The translations under genes were made by a program, and so were the position numbers. Source: Streptomyces adelaidensis (lineage in GTDB: Bacteria > Actinomycetota > Actinomycetes > Streptomycetales > Streptomycetaceae). Taken from it: DNA of 64,000 nt. Every line of letters starts with the position of its first letter. The first letter of the stretch is position 1. Positions 36,357 through 44,571 of this stretch are shown one piece after another. Location of the stretch: positions 42,553 to 106,552 of the forward strand of contig NZ_JAEMUX010000024.1 of NCBI RefSeq assembly GCF_016598475.1, read 5' to 3'. The notes under the pieces are model-generated. The model did not search any database. It saw only the letters and a program-made list of their open reading frames with translations, and was not told the origin of the DNA.

Positions 36357-37003
36357 AGCTTCTCCTCCGAGGCCTGGACGTACACCGCACCACTGCCGCT
36401 CAGCTCCAGCTGGAACGCCTCGCCGGAGCCCCGGCCCACCATGTCGCGCCAGCCGAGCGCGGTGGAGAGCTTGTTGCGTACGTCGCCGTGGTGCGCCACG
36501 TATGCCTGCGGGTCGACATGGACCGGGCGCTGGGGGGTGATCGGGACCTCGATCACGCCGCCGTGCGCCATCACGGCGACGGCGCCGTGGCCCTTGAGGG
36601 TGGTGGTGAACAGGCCCTGGCCCGTCACCTGGCCGCGCACCATGCCCATGACGCCGCCCTGCGAGCCCATGAACATCGTGCCCTGCTGGAGGGTGCCGTC
36701 GAAGGCGAGCAGACGGTCGGCCTCGACATAGAGGGTCTCGCCGGTCAGGTTGATCACCTGGATGTGGTGACCGCCGTGCCCGAACAGGACCGTGCCGCTG
36801 CCCTCGACGGTCATCAGCGGGGTCACCTCGCCGGCCACCCGGCGGCCGATCATCGAGGCGATGCCGCCCTGGCCGCCCTGTGTGTTGGGGGTGAAGGACA
36901 CCTCGCCCTTGTAGGCGAGCATCGCGCCGCGCTGGCTGAACAGCCGCTGACCGGGCGCCACGGTCACCTCGATCATCTTCGAGTTGATCTCACGGAAGGC
37001 CAT
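36353..37003 (-). CDS. AIM24-family protein, second of a tandem set
   Basis: This is a 216-residue AIM24 protein with family motifs GQRLFSQRGAMLAYKGEVSFTP, EGSGTVLFGHGGHHIQVINL, LYVEADRLLAFDGTL, GQGLFTTTLKGHGAVAVMAHGG and VHVDPQAYVAHHGDV. The histidine-rich GHGGHH and AHHGD segments are unusual and might bind metal. ATG 37003 lies one base from the stop of the upstream paralogue, so the three genes form one operon. No signal peptide is present. Confidence 0.88.
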   Translation of the reverse strand: MAFREINSKMIEVTVAPGQRLFSQRGAMLAYKGEVSFTPNTQGGQGGIASMIGRRVAGEVTPLMTVEGSGTVLFGHGGHHIQVINLTGETLYVEADRLLAFDGTLQQGTMFMGSQGGVMGMVRGQVTGQGLFTTTLKGHGAVAVMAHGGVIEVPITPQRPVHVDPQAYVAHHGDVRNKLSTALGWRDMVGRGSGEAFQLELSGSGAVYVQASEEKL

Positions 37004-37004
37004 G

Positions 37005-37637
37005 TCACACGTCTCCCGCCACCGTGTTGCGCTCGCTGGGCTGGACATAGACGAGTCCGTCGCCCTCGAAGCGGATCTGGAAGGCCTCGCCGCCGCCCTC
37101 GCCGAGGATCGTGCGGAACGTCACACCGGACTGGAAGGACTGCTGGAGGTCGCCCTGGTGCGCGATGTACGCGCCCGGGTCCACCGTCAGCGGGTACTGG
37201 CGGGTCACCCGCAGCACCACCGCCGGGCCGTCGGACATGATCGCCGCCTGGCCGTGGCCCTCGATGGTCGTGGTGAACAGGCCGTTGCCCTGCGAGGCGC
37301 CGCGCAGCCCCGTGAAGCTCGTGCCCGTACGCAGCCCGGAGTCCGTCGCGAGCAGATTGCTCGACTCCACGTACAGCTTGTCCCCCTGAAGATTCACGAG
37401 GTTGATCTCGGAGGCCCGGTCCGCGAACCAGCACGTCCCCTGCCCCGTCACCTCCATCAACGTCATCTGTTCGCCGGTGAGGCGCCGCGTGACCATGCCG
37501 CGCAGACCCTCACCCCCGCCGCTCAGCTTCTTGAACGACATCTGACCGTCGTACGCGACCATCGAGCCGTTCTTCGCCTTCACGGCGTCCCCGGTCATGT
37601 CGACGGCGAGCACTTTGCTGCCTTGAAGTCGGAACAT
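37005..37637 (-). CDS. AIM24-family protein, first of a tandem set
   Basis: This is a 210-residue AIM24 protein, MFRLQGSKVLAVDMTGDAVKAKNGSMVAYDG at the start. It then carries GQGTCWFADRASEINLVNLQGD, LYVESSNLLATDSGL, GNGLFTTTIEGHGQAAIMSDGP and LTVDPGAYIAHQGDL, which align segment by segment with the next gene. ATG 37637 gives the conserved N-terminus. The open frame continues 29 codons upstream without a ribosome binding site. As first gene of the operon it carries the promoter, in the 191-bp gap to the divergent DUF3817 gene. Confidence 0.86.
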   Translation of the reverse strand: MFRLQGSKVLAVDMTGDAVKAKNGSMVAYDGQMSFKKLSGGGEGLRGMVTRRLTGEQMTLMEVTGQGTCWFADRASEINLVNLQGDKLYVESSNLLATDSGLRTGTSFTGLRGASQGNGLFTTTIEGHGQAAIMSDGPAVVLRVTRQYPLTVDPGAYIAHQGDLQQSFQSGVTFRTILGEGGGEAFQIRFEGDGLVYVQPSERNTVAGDV

Positions 37638-37828
37638 TGCCACGGGGTGACCGTAACCGTCCGAAGGGTGGACAGGACAGGGCCCAGAGGTGGATCTCGA
37701 CCCTGAAGGGGCCCCTACGGCCATCGGGAGGTTGACGGATGCCAGAATGACGGGAGCTTGTGCTTCCGTTCACAAAGACCGGCAAGCGCTGCGCCGACTC
37801 GCCCCGCCGACCTCACCGAAGGTGACCC

Positions 37829-38182
37829 GTGGACATAAAGACCGCTTCCGCCCTCCGCCGCCTGCGCCTCGTCTCCGCCCCCGAGGCCGTCTCCTTCCTG
37901 CTGCTGCTCACCTGCTCGGTGCTGAAGCGCACCACGGAGTTCAACGCGGTGCCCGTGATGGGCTGGGTCCACGCCATCCTCTTCATCCTGTACGTCGTCT
38001 TCTGGGCCGACGCCTGGAACCGCGCCAAGTGGGACCTCAAGACCGCCGCGCTCTACTTCGTCCTCTCCGTCCTGCCCGCCGGCGGCTTCTTCGCCGACCG
38101 CAGGCTCCGCCGCGAGGCCGAGACCGCGGCCAAGGCGGCGGTCGCGTCCCGCGCACCCAAGGAAGGGGCCGTGGGCGCGTGA
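37829..38182 (+). CDS. DUF3817 membrane protein (a)
   Basis: This is a 117-residue protein with three membrane segments (about 18-36, 44-62, 72-90) of the DUF3817 family, with PVMGWVHAILFILYVVFWAD and the FFADRRLRREAE end. GTG 37829 follows GAAGGTGA. It overlaps the next gene by four bases (GTGA). A paralogue lies at 44167-44508, on the far side of the glycan module. DUF3817 proteins often sit next to MarR regulators, and their function is unknown. Confidence 0.87.
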   Translation: MDIKTASALRRLRLVSAPEAVSFLLLLTCSVLKRTTEFNAVPVMGWVHAILFILYVVFWADAWNRAKWDLKTAALYFVLSVLPAGGFFADRRLRREAETAAKAAVASRAPKEGAVGA

Positions 38183-38472
38183 TCGTCGCCTTCTCCGTGA
38201 CACCGCTGGGCGTCGGCGAGGACGTGGGGGAGTACGTCGCCGACGCCGTGCGGGTCGTCCGTGAATCGGGTCTGCCCAACCGGACCGACGCCATGTTCAC
38301 CTCCCTCGAAGGCGAGTGGGACGAGGTCATGGACGTCGTACGCCGGGCCGTCGCCGCCGTCGAGGCGCGCGCGCCCCGGGTGTCTCTGGTCCTCAAGGCG
38401 GACATCCGGCCCGGCGTCATGGACGGCCTCACCTCGAAGGTCGAGACGGTGGAGCGACACCTGTCCGAGTGA
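38179..38472 (+). CDS. MTH1187-type thiamine-binding protein
   Basis: This is a 97-residue ferredoxin-like protein of the MTH1187/YkoF (thiamine-binding) family, with IVAFSVTPLGVGEDVGEYVADAVRVVRESGL, TSLEGEWDEVMDVVRRA and SLVLKADIRPG. Related proteins bind thiamine or hydroxymethylpyrimidine. GTG 38179 overlaps the stop of the DUF3817 gene, so the pair is translated together. The link between the two families is not explained by known biology. Confidence 0.82.
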   Translation: MIVAFSVTPLGVGEDVGEYVADAVRVVRESGLPNRTDAMFTSLEGEWDEVMDVVRRAVAAVEARAPRVSLVLKADIRPGVMDGLTSKVETVERHLSE

Positions 38473-38612
38473 GACCGCGGATGGTCCATGGTCGCCCGCG
38501 CGGCCCCCCGCGCCCCTTGAGGCGACCCTCCGTTCGGACCCTCTCCGCTCGACACGCCCTCAGAACAGCCCTTTTGTATAGGTATCGGCTAGTTCGATCA
38601 CTGGAGGGCGCT

Positions 38613-40427
38613 GTGCGGCCGGAGGGCTACGACTACGACACCCACAGCAGACTTGCCGGGCCGCTCACGGAGCCGTCCGGATCGGCGTACCGGGTGCAGT
38701 ACACCAAGCTTCTCTCGAAAGAGCCGCACCGAATACGGGCCGTTCTGCTGATGACGCTGGCACCCCTGCTGACCGGCGCGCTGCTCGTCTACCTGGTCTG
38801 GCCCACCCACTGGGTGGAGCGCGAGGGCGCGGACACATGGCTCGTGGGGCTCGACATCACGATGCTGATAGCCATCGGGCTGATCGAGCTCTTCATGGTC
38901 GTCAACGTCGTGTCGGTCGCCCACGCGACGATGGTCGCCCGCGACCCCGTCCCGGTCGTCGCCGAACCGGGCACCCGCGTCGCCTTCCTCACCACGTACG
39001 TGCCGGGCAAGGAACCCCTCTCCATGGTCCGGGCCACCCTGGAGGGCGCCACACGGCTCCGGCACACCGGCCGCCTCGACATCTGGCTCCTCGACGAGGG
39101 CGACGACGACCAGGCCAAGGCCCTCTGCGCGGAACTCGACGTACGCCACTTCACCCGCGCCGGCGTCCCCGAGTGGAACCGGCCCAAGGGCGTCCACAAG
39201 GCCCGTACCAAGCACGGGAACTACAACGCCTGGATCGCCAAGCACGGCGGGGAGTACGAGTTCCTCGCCTCGGTCGACACCGACCACGTACCGCTGCCGA
39301 ACTTCCTCGAACGGATGCTGGGGTACTTCCGCGACCCGGACATCGCCTTCGTCGTCGGACCGCAGGTGTACGGCAACTACACGGCCCCCGTCACCAAGGC
39401 CGCGGAATCCCAGCAGTTCCTCTTCCACGCCCTCATCCAGCGCGCCGGCAACCGCTACCGCGCCCCCATGTTCGTCGGCACCAACAACGTCGTACGCATC
39501 GCCGCCGTGAAGCAGATCGGCGGGCTGCACGACTCGATCACCGAGGACATGGCCACCGGCTTCGAGCTGCACCGGCACCGCAACCCGAGGACCCGCGCGC
39601 ACTGGCGGTCCGTCTACACGCCCGACGTACTGGCGGTCGGCGAGGGCCCCGCCTCCTGGACGGACTTCTTCACCCAGCAGATGCGCTGGTCGCGCGGCAC
39701 CTACGAGACGCTCTTCAAGCAGTACTGGAAGGCACCCTTCACGATGCCCTGGGGCCGCCTCTTCTCGTACACGCTGATGCTCGTCTACTACCCGATGACG
39801 GCCGTCAACTGGCTGCTGGGCATCGTCAGTTGTGTGCTGTTCCTGTGGTTCGGGGCGTCCGGGACGGAGGTCACCGCCTCGGTCTGGCTGATGCTCTACA
39901 GCGACGCGGCCGCGCTACAGGTCGGGCTGTACCTGTGGAACCGCAGGCACAACGTCTCGCCGCACGAACCGGAGGGCTCGGGCGGGCTCGCCGGGATGGC
40001 GATGTCGGCGCTCTCCGCGCCCATCTACCTGAAGTCCCTCGGCGCCGCCCTGCTCCGGCTGCCCTGCCGCTTCGTCGTCACCCCGAAGGGCGGTGACGCC
40101 AGCCCCGACCGGCTGCTGACCTTCCGGATCCATCTGTCCTGGACGGTGGTGCTCGCCTCGTCGCTGATCGCGTCGTTCGTGCTCGGCCACAGCCATGTGG
40201 CCATGCGCACCTGGACGGTCCTCGCCATGGCGATCTCGCTCGCGCCCGTCGGGGTGTGGGCCTTCACCCGGTACCGGGAACGCCGGGCGAGCGCCGCCGC
40301 CTACCGCCTGGGACGGCAGGCCGCCGCGGCCGCCGCGGCCCGGCTCACCGACAGCAAGGAACCCGCCCTCGGCCCCCAGCCCACCCCCGCACCCTCGGTC
40401 TCCGGCACCACGACAGGAGGCAACTAG
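38613..40427 (+). CDS. Cellulose-synthase-like GT2 glycosyltransferase (CslA-like)
   Basis: This is a 604-residue processive family 2 glycosyltransferase. Membrane segments are at about 44-63 and 80-104, then the cytoplasmic catalytic domain has all four signatures: Asp161 in WLLDEGDDD, DTD at 222-224, TED at 310-312 and QQMRW at 355-359. Several C-terminal membrane segments and a Pro-rich end follow. It should polymerise a beta-linked glycan from a nucleotide sugar and export it. Its neighbours, a GlxA-like copper oxidase and a GH6 endoglucanase, repeat the CslA-GlxA-CslZ set known from hyphal-tip glycan synthesis (SCO2836-2838, recalled). GTG 38613 has GGAGGG upstream. Confidence 0.9.
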   Translation: MRPEGYDYDTHSRLAGPLTEPSGSAYRVQYTKLLSKEPHRIRAVLLMTLAPLLTGALLVYLVWPTHWVEREGADTWLVGLDITMLIAIGLIELFMVVNVVSVAHATMVARDPVPVVAEPGTRVAFLTTYVPGKEPLSMVRATLEGATRLRHTGRLDIWLLDEGDDDQAKALCAELDVRHFTRAGVPEWNRPKGVHKARTKHGNYNAWIAKHGGEYEFLASVDTDHVPLPNFLERMLGYFRDPDIAFVVGPQVYGNYTAPVTKAAESQQFLFHALIQRAGNRYRAPMFVGTNNVVRIAAVKQIGGLHDSITEDMATGFELHRHRNPRTRAHWRSVYTPDVLAVGEGPASWTDFFTQQMRWSRGTYETLFKQYWKAPFTMPWGRLFSYTLMLVYYPMTAVNWLLGIVSCVLFLWFGASGTEVTASVWLMLYSDAAALQVGLYLWNRRHNVSPHEPEGSGGLAGMAMSALSAPIYLKSLGAALLRLPCRFVVTPKGGDASPDRLLTFRIHLSWTVVLASSLIASFVLGHSHVAMRTWTVLAMAISLAPVGVWAFTRYRERRASAAAYRLGRQAAAAAAARLTDSKEPALGPQPTPAPSVSGTTTGGN

Positions 40428-40430
40428 GCC

Positions 40431-42386
40431 ATGGCCTACCAGCTCTCGCAGAAGACGAAGAAGACCGTGCTCGGTATCAGCGGCGTCGCGCTGCTCGCCG
40501 GCCTCAACGCCCCCGCCGCCGTCGGGTTCGCGCAGGAGCGGTACTACGAGTGGAAGATCGCCCAGCCCGGCTACAAGGCCCAATACGGGTCCTGGACCAA
40601 CGTCGACATCCCGGAGCGGTTCCGCACCAACGCCATCCACGCGGCCCTGCTGCACACCGGCAAGGTGCTGATCGTCGCCGGGTCGGGCAACGAGCAGAAG
40701 AAGTTCGACAAGGGGTCCTTCGACACCGTCCTGTGGGACCCGGTGAAGAACACCTACAAGAAGATCCCCACCCCCGTGGACTTCTTCTGCGCCGGACACG
40801 CCCAACTCCCCGACGGCCGCCTCCTGGTGGCCGGCGGCACCGCCCGCTACGAGCTGCTGGACGGCGAGGTCGACCGGGCCGGCGGCGGCATGCGGGTCAA
40901 GAACGAGAACCCCGACAAGGCGATGGTCCTGAAGAAGGGCACCCGCTTCCGCTCACCCGCCGGCGTCGAGTACGTCAGCCGCTTCGACGTCACCGTGCCC
41001 AAGGCCAAGCGCACCTTCGGTATCGCCTACAACGCGGCCGGTGTCATGCAGCCCTGGAAGACCAAGGTCACCGCGAGCGAGGCCCGGGTCTTCGTCGAGG
41101 CCGCGAAGAAGGGCAAGAAGTCCGTCATGCCCCGGCAGGCCCAGTACGAGATCCTCGGGCTCAAGGGCAAGGACGCCGTCAACACGTACGGCCTCTCCGA
41201 GAAGATCACCATGGACAAGCAGGACTTCCAGGGGCTCAAGGCCGCCTACGAGTTCGACCCGAAGGCCGAGAGGTACGTGCCCGTCGCCCCGATGAAGAAG
41301 GCCCGCTGGTACCCGACGCTCGTCGGCCTGGCGGACGGGCGGGTGCTCGCCGTGTCCGGACTGGACGACGTGGGGGTCGTCGACCCCGGTGACAACGAGA
41401 TCTACGACCCGAGGACGAGGAAGTGGAAGCCGGGCCCGAAGCGGTACTTCCCCACCTACCCCGCCCTCTTCCTCACCAAGGGCGGCAAGCTCTTCTACCC
41501 GGCCTCGAACGCCGGCTACGGGCCCGCCGACCTAGGCCGGGAACCGGGTATCTGGGACCTAGGGACGAACAAGTTCGAGAAGGTGCCGGGGCTCACCGAC
41601 CTCGACCAGACGGAGACCTCGGCGTCCGTACTGCTGCCGCCCGCCCAGGACCAGAAGGTGATGATCCTCGGCGGCGGAGGCGTCGGCGAGTCCAAGAAGG
41701 CGACCTCGCGCACCGCGGTCATCGACCTGAAGAAGGACGACCCGGCCTTCGAGGACGGCCCCGACCTCCCTCAGGGCACCCGCTACCTGAACAGCGTGCT
41801 CATGCCCGACGACACCGTCTTCACCTCCAACGGCTCCAGCGACTACCGCGGCCGCAGCGCCAGCAACATCCACAAGGCGCAGTTCTACGACCCGAGGACC
41901 AACTCCTTCCGCGGCGCCGCCGCCCCCCGGGTCGGCCGCAACTACCACTCCGAGGCGCTGCTCCTGCCCGACGGCCGCATCGCCACCTTCGGCTCCGACC
42001 CGCTCTTCGACGACCAGCAGAACACCAAGCTGGGCCACTTCGAACAGCGCATGGAGATCTTCACGCCGCCGCTGATCCACAAGTACGGCAAGAACCGCCC
42101 CGTCCTCGGCGACGGCCCCCAGGAGGTCGACGCCAAGGGCCGCGCCACCTTCGCCACCGCCCACCCCGAACGCGTCGCCAAGGCCCGGCTGATGCGCCCC
42201 AGCGCCGTCACCCACAGCACGGACGTCGAACAGCGGTCCATCGCCCTGGAGGTGACGAGGACACGCGACTCGGTCACCGTCGACGTACCGGCGGACCGGA
42301 CCCTCGTACCGCCCGGCTGGTACATGCTGTTCGTGTCGGACGCGCACGGGACGCCGTCGCGGGCGAAGTGGATCCAGGTCAGGTGA
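40431..42386 (+). CDS. Galactose-oxidase-like copper radical oxidase (GlxA-like)
   Basis: This is a 651-residue protein anchored by an N-terminal signal segment (about 11-34). It has a seven-bladed Kelch-type propeller and a C-terminal DUF1929 domain. Expected copper-radical residues are Cys120 (DFFCAGH) and Tyr294 (ARWYPT) for the Tyr-Cys crosslink, Tyr505-His506 (GRNYHSE) and His595 (VTHSTDVEQRS). Such enzymes oxidise a glycan alcohol to an aldehyde. In Streptomyces GlxA acts on the polymer made by CslA. It follows the GT2 gene by three bases with AGGAGG. By memory the sequence differs clearly from S. lividans GlxA, so it may be a paralogue. Confidence 0.9.
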   Translation: MAYQLSQKTKKTVLGISGVALLAGLNAPAAVGFAQERYYEWKIAQPGYKAQYGSWTNVDIPERFRTNAIHAALLHTGKVLIVAGSGNEQKKFDKGSFDTVLWDPVKNTYKKIPTPVDFFCAGHAQLPDGRLLVAGGTARYELLDGEVDRAGGGMRVKNENPDKAMVLKKGTRFRSPAGVEYVSRFDVTVPKAKRTFGIAYNAAGVMQPWKTKVTASEARVFVEAAKKGKKSVMPRQAQYEILGLKGKDAVNTYGLSEKITMDKQDFQGLKAAYEFDPKAERYVPVAPMKKARWYPTLVGLADGRVLAVSGLDDVGVVDPGDNEIYDPRTRKWKPGPKRYFPTYPALFLTKGGKLFYPASNAGYGPADLGREPGIWDLGTNKFEKVPGLTDLDQTETSASVLLPPAQDQKVMILGGGGVGESKKATSRTAVIDLKKDDPAFEDGPDLPQGTRYLNSVLMPDDTVFTSNGSSDYRGRSASNIHKAQFYDPRTNSFRGAAAPRVGRNYHSEALLLPDGRIATFGSDPLFDDQQNTKLGHFEQRMEIFTPPLIHKYGKNRPVLGDGPQEVDAKGRATFATAHPERVAKARLMRPSAVTHSTDVEQRSIALEVTRTRDSVTVDVPADRTLVPPGWYMLFVSDAHGTPSRAKWIQVR

Positions 42387-42390
42387 CGGT

Positions 42391-43476
42391 TCAGGCCCCG
42401 CTGTTGCGGGCCAGCCCCAGGGCGTAGTCCGGCCACCACCGTCCCGCCGCCGGTCCGCCCCGGCACTCCCCGTCCGACTCCCCGGGCCGCTTGATCCACA
42501 GATAGGCGTCCAGGGCCGGCTCACCGGTGTCGGTGGTCGGCGGGGTGCCGAGGGCGCGGCCGGGCGGATTGCACCAGGCCGTGCCCCGGTCGCCGTTCAG
42601 CGGGCCGTTGCCGTTGCGGCTGGTGTCGACGACGAAGTGCTTGCCGCCGAGCGCGTCGGACAGCCGCAGACCGTACGACTTCGTCGTGGCGTCGGTCTGG
42701 AAGTTGGAGACGTTGAGGGAGAAGCCGTCGGCGCGGGCGACCCCGGCGCGGCGCAGCGGCTCGACAAGCTTGCCCGGGTCGTCGATCCAGGCCGGGTTCC
42801 CGGCGTCGAGGTACACCTTGGTGTTCGGCTGCCGCTTGAGCCGGTCGATGGCCTCGCCCAGCAGCCGCTCGCGTTCGGCGTGGTACTCGCCGGGGGTGCA
42901 GCCGTCCACGACGTGCGCGACCGCGTCGGGTTCCAGGACGACCACGGCGTCGCTGTCGCCGACCGCGCGGGCGAAGGCGTCGACCCAGTCCAGATAGGCG
43001 GCCGAGTCCTGGGCGCCGCCGGCCGAGTGCTGGCCGCAGTCGCGGTGCGGGATGTTGTACGCGACGAAGACCGCCGTACGGTCCTGGCGCCCCGCCGCCT
43101 TCGTGGCCTTCTCGATGGTCGGTACGGGGTCGTCGCCGGCGGGCCAGAGCGCGACCGGGCGGTCCGCGATCCGCCGCAGCAGCTCGGCGTCCCCGCCGCG
43201 GCCCTCGCGCTCCCACGCGTTGATCTGCCGGGCGGCGGGGCTCGCAGGGTCGACCCAGAACGGGGACCCGGAGGCGGGCCGCACCGCCTCACCGGCCGCC
43301 TTCTCGGTGGCGTCGCCGATGTCGGAGGCCTCGCCGGCCCCGGACGGGGCCCCGGACGAGCAGCCCCCGGTGAGCCCGAGCGCCGCGAGGGCCGAGAGCG
43401 CGGCGAGAGTACGGATCGCCGTACGAAGCGGTGTACGGGTCGGCGTACGGGTCGGCGTACGGATCAGCCGGGGCAT
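42391..43476 (-). CDS. GH6 endoglucanase lipoprotein (CslZ-like)
   Basis: This is a 361-residue family 6 glycosidase. A lipoprotein signal with lipobox LGLTGGC (Cys39) and a short linker lead to the GH6 domain from about residue 70 (SPFWVDPASPAARQ). The catalytic region has VFVAYNIPHRDCGQHSAGG, VVVLEPDAVAHV, KVYLDAGNPAWID and AYLWIKRPGESDG. It cleaves beta-1,4-glucan-like polymers at the cell surface. It is convergent with the GlxA-like gene and only four bases apart, so transcripts probably overlap. The first 20 residues are RTPTRTPTRTPLRT-like from a 12-bp tandem repeat (43431-43462). Confidence 0.9.
   Translation of the reverse strand: MPRLIRTPTRTPTRTPLRTAIRTLAALSALAALGLTGGCSSGAPSGAGEASDIGDATEKAAGEAVRPASGSPFWVDPASPAARQINAWEREGRGGDAELLRRIADRPVALWPAGDDPVPTIEKATKAAGRQDRTAVFVAYNIPHRDCGQHSAGGAQDSAAYLDWVDAFARAVGDSDAVVVLEPDAVAHVVDGCTPGEYHAERERLLGEAIDRLKRQPNTKVYLDAGNPAWIDDPGKLVEPLRRAGVARADGFSLNVSNFQTDATTKSYGLRLSDALGGKHFVVDTSRNGNGPLNGDRGTAWCNPPGRALGTPPTTDTGEPALDAYLWIKRPGESDGECRGGPAAGRWWPDYALGLARNSGA
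43431..43462. repeat. 12-bp tandem repeat in the GH6 signal region
   Basis: CGTACGGGTCGG repeats about two and a half times with few changes and encodes the Thr-Arg-Thr-Pro repeats before the lipoprotein signal. Such arrays can expand or contract and shift the length of the basic n-region. Confidence 0.6.
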
Positions 43477-43631
43477 GCTGCTCCCTCTGCTCCCTGGGAC
43501 GGTGGCGTTTGGTGATGATTTGTCACCAATCGTTCCACAGGGTGAGAGGGGGGCTCGGCTGCGACACCGGCGGGAAGGCGTGGCCGGGGCTCGGCGGACG
43601 ACCGAAAAGCGAGACGGTGCTGACCAGAATA

Positions 43632-43650
43632 TGACCGGCCGGTAGGGTCA
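43632..43650. promoter_or_regulatory. Inverted repeat over the marR (b) promoter
   Basis: TGACC-N9-GGTCA (43632-43636 and 43646-43650) encloses the perfect palindrome ACCGGCCGGT and overlaps a TAGGGT -10-like hexamer (43643-43648), seven bases before the GTG start. It looks like an autoregulatory MarR site on a leaderless promoter. Confidence 0.45.
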
Positions 43651-43655
43651 TTGCC

Positions 43656-44165
43656 GTGCCGAAGCCGCTCAGCCTCTCCTTCGATCCCATCTCGCGCGCC
43701 GACGAGCACTGGAAGCAGCGCTGGGGAAGCGTGCCGTCCATGGCCGCGATCACCTCGATCATGCGGGCCCAGCAGATCCTGCTGGCCGAGGTCGACGCCG
43801 TGGTCAAGCCGTACGGGCTCACCTTCGCGCGCTACGAGGCGCTGGTGCTGCTCACCTTCTCGCAGAAGGGTGAGCTGCCGATGTCCAAGATCGGCGAACG
43901 GCTCATGGTCCACCCCACGTCGGTGACGAACACCGTCGACCGCCTGGTGAGATCCGGTCTCGTCGACAAACGCCCCAACCCCAACGACGGCCGCGGCACC
44001 CTCGCCTCCATCACCGACAAGGGCCGCGAGGTCTGCGACGCGGCCACCCGCGACCTCATGGCCATGGACTTCGGCCTCGGCGCCTACGACGCCGAGGAGT
44101 GCGCCGAGATCTTCGCGATGCTCCGCCCGCTGCGGGTGGCGGCGGGGGATTTCGACGAGGGGTGA
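43656..44165 (+). CDS. MarR-family regulator (b)
   Basis: This is a 169-residue MarR protein with winged helix at about 60-130 (YGLTFARYEALVLLTFSQ, LPMSKIGERLMVHPTSVTNTVDRLVRSGLVDKR, DGRGTLASITDKG). GTG 43656 has no ribosome binding site and starts close to a -10 hexamer, so the mRNA may be leaderless. It is convergent with the DUF3817 (b) gene (one base between stops). The MarR/DUF3817 pairing is frequent in actinobacteria. Targets are unknown. Confidence 0.87.
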   Translation: MPKPLSLSFDPISRADEHWKQRWGSVPSMAAITSIMRAQQILLAEVDAVVKPYGLTFARYEALVLLTFSQKGELPMSKIGERLMVHPTSVTNTVDRLVRSGLVDKRPNPNDGRGTLASITDKGREVCDAATRDLMAMDFGLGAYDAEECAEIFAMLRPLRVAAGDFDEG

Positions 44166-44166
44166 C

Positions 44167-44508
44167 TCAGACCGTCGCGGGGCTGGGCGTCGCTTCCTTG
44201 AGGATGAGCGGCTCGACCTCGCGGGTGACGCGGCGTTCGACGAAGAACGCGGCGGTCGGGACGGTGCCCGCGAGGAGTACCCACAGCAGGCGGGCCACCG
44301 GCATCTTCGCCTTGGTGCCGAGGTCGAAGGCGAAGATGAGGTACAGCAGGTACAGCCATCCGTGGGCGATGCCCACCACCGTGGTGAAGGTGTCGAAGCC
44401 GTCCAGGTCCAGCAGGCGCTTCCCGATCACGCCCACCGTCAGCAGGATCAGCAGCACGGCGGTGACGTAGGCCATCACCCGGTAGCGGGTCAAGACGCTC
44501 TTCTTCAT
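44167..44508 (-). CDS. DUF3817 membrane protein (b)
   Basis: This is a 113-residue protein with three membrane segments (about 12-30, 41-60, 72-90) of the DUF3817 family. TTVVGIAHGWLYLLYLIFAFD and AFFVERRVTREVE match the paralogue at 37829 in pattern. ATG 44508 begins MKKSVLTRYRVM. It ends one base from the stop of the MarR gene on the other strand, and its promoter faces icmA across a 95-bp gap. Function unknown. Confidence 0.85.
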   Translation of the reverse strand: MKKSVLTRYRVMAYVTAVLLILLTVGVIGKRLLDLDGFDTFTTVVGIAHGWLYLLYLIFAFDLGTKAKMPVARLLWVLLAGTVPTAAFFVERRVTREVEPLILKEATPSPATV

Positions 44509-44571
44509 GGCGTCGAGCGTAACGGGTGCCTTTCGGGTGTCTGCGGGCGCGTCCTGACCTGCGTCGCTATC

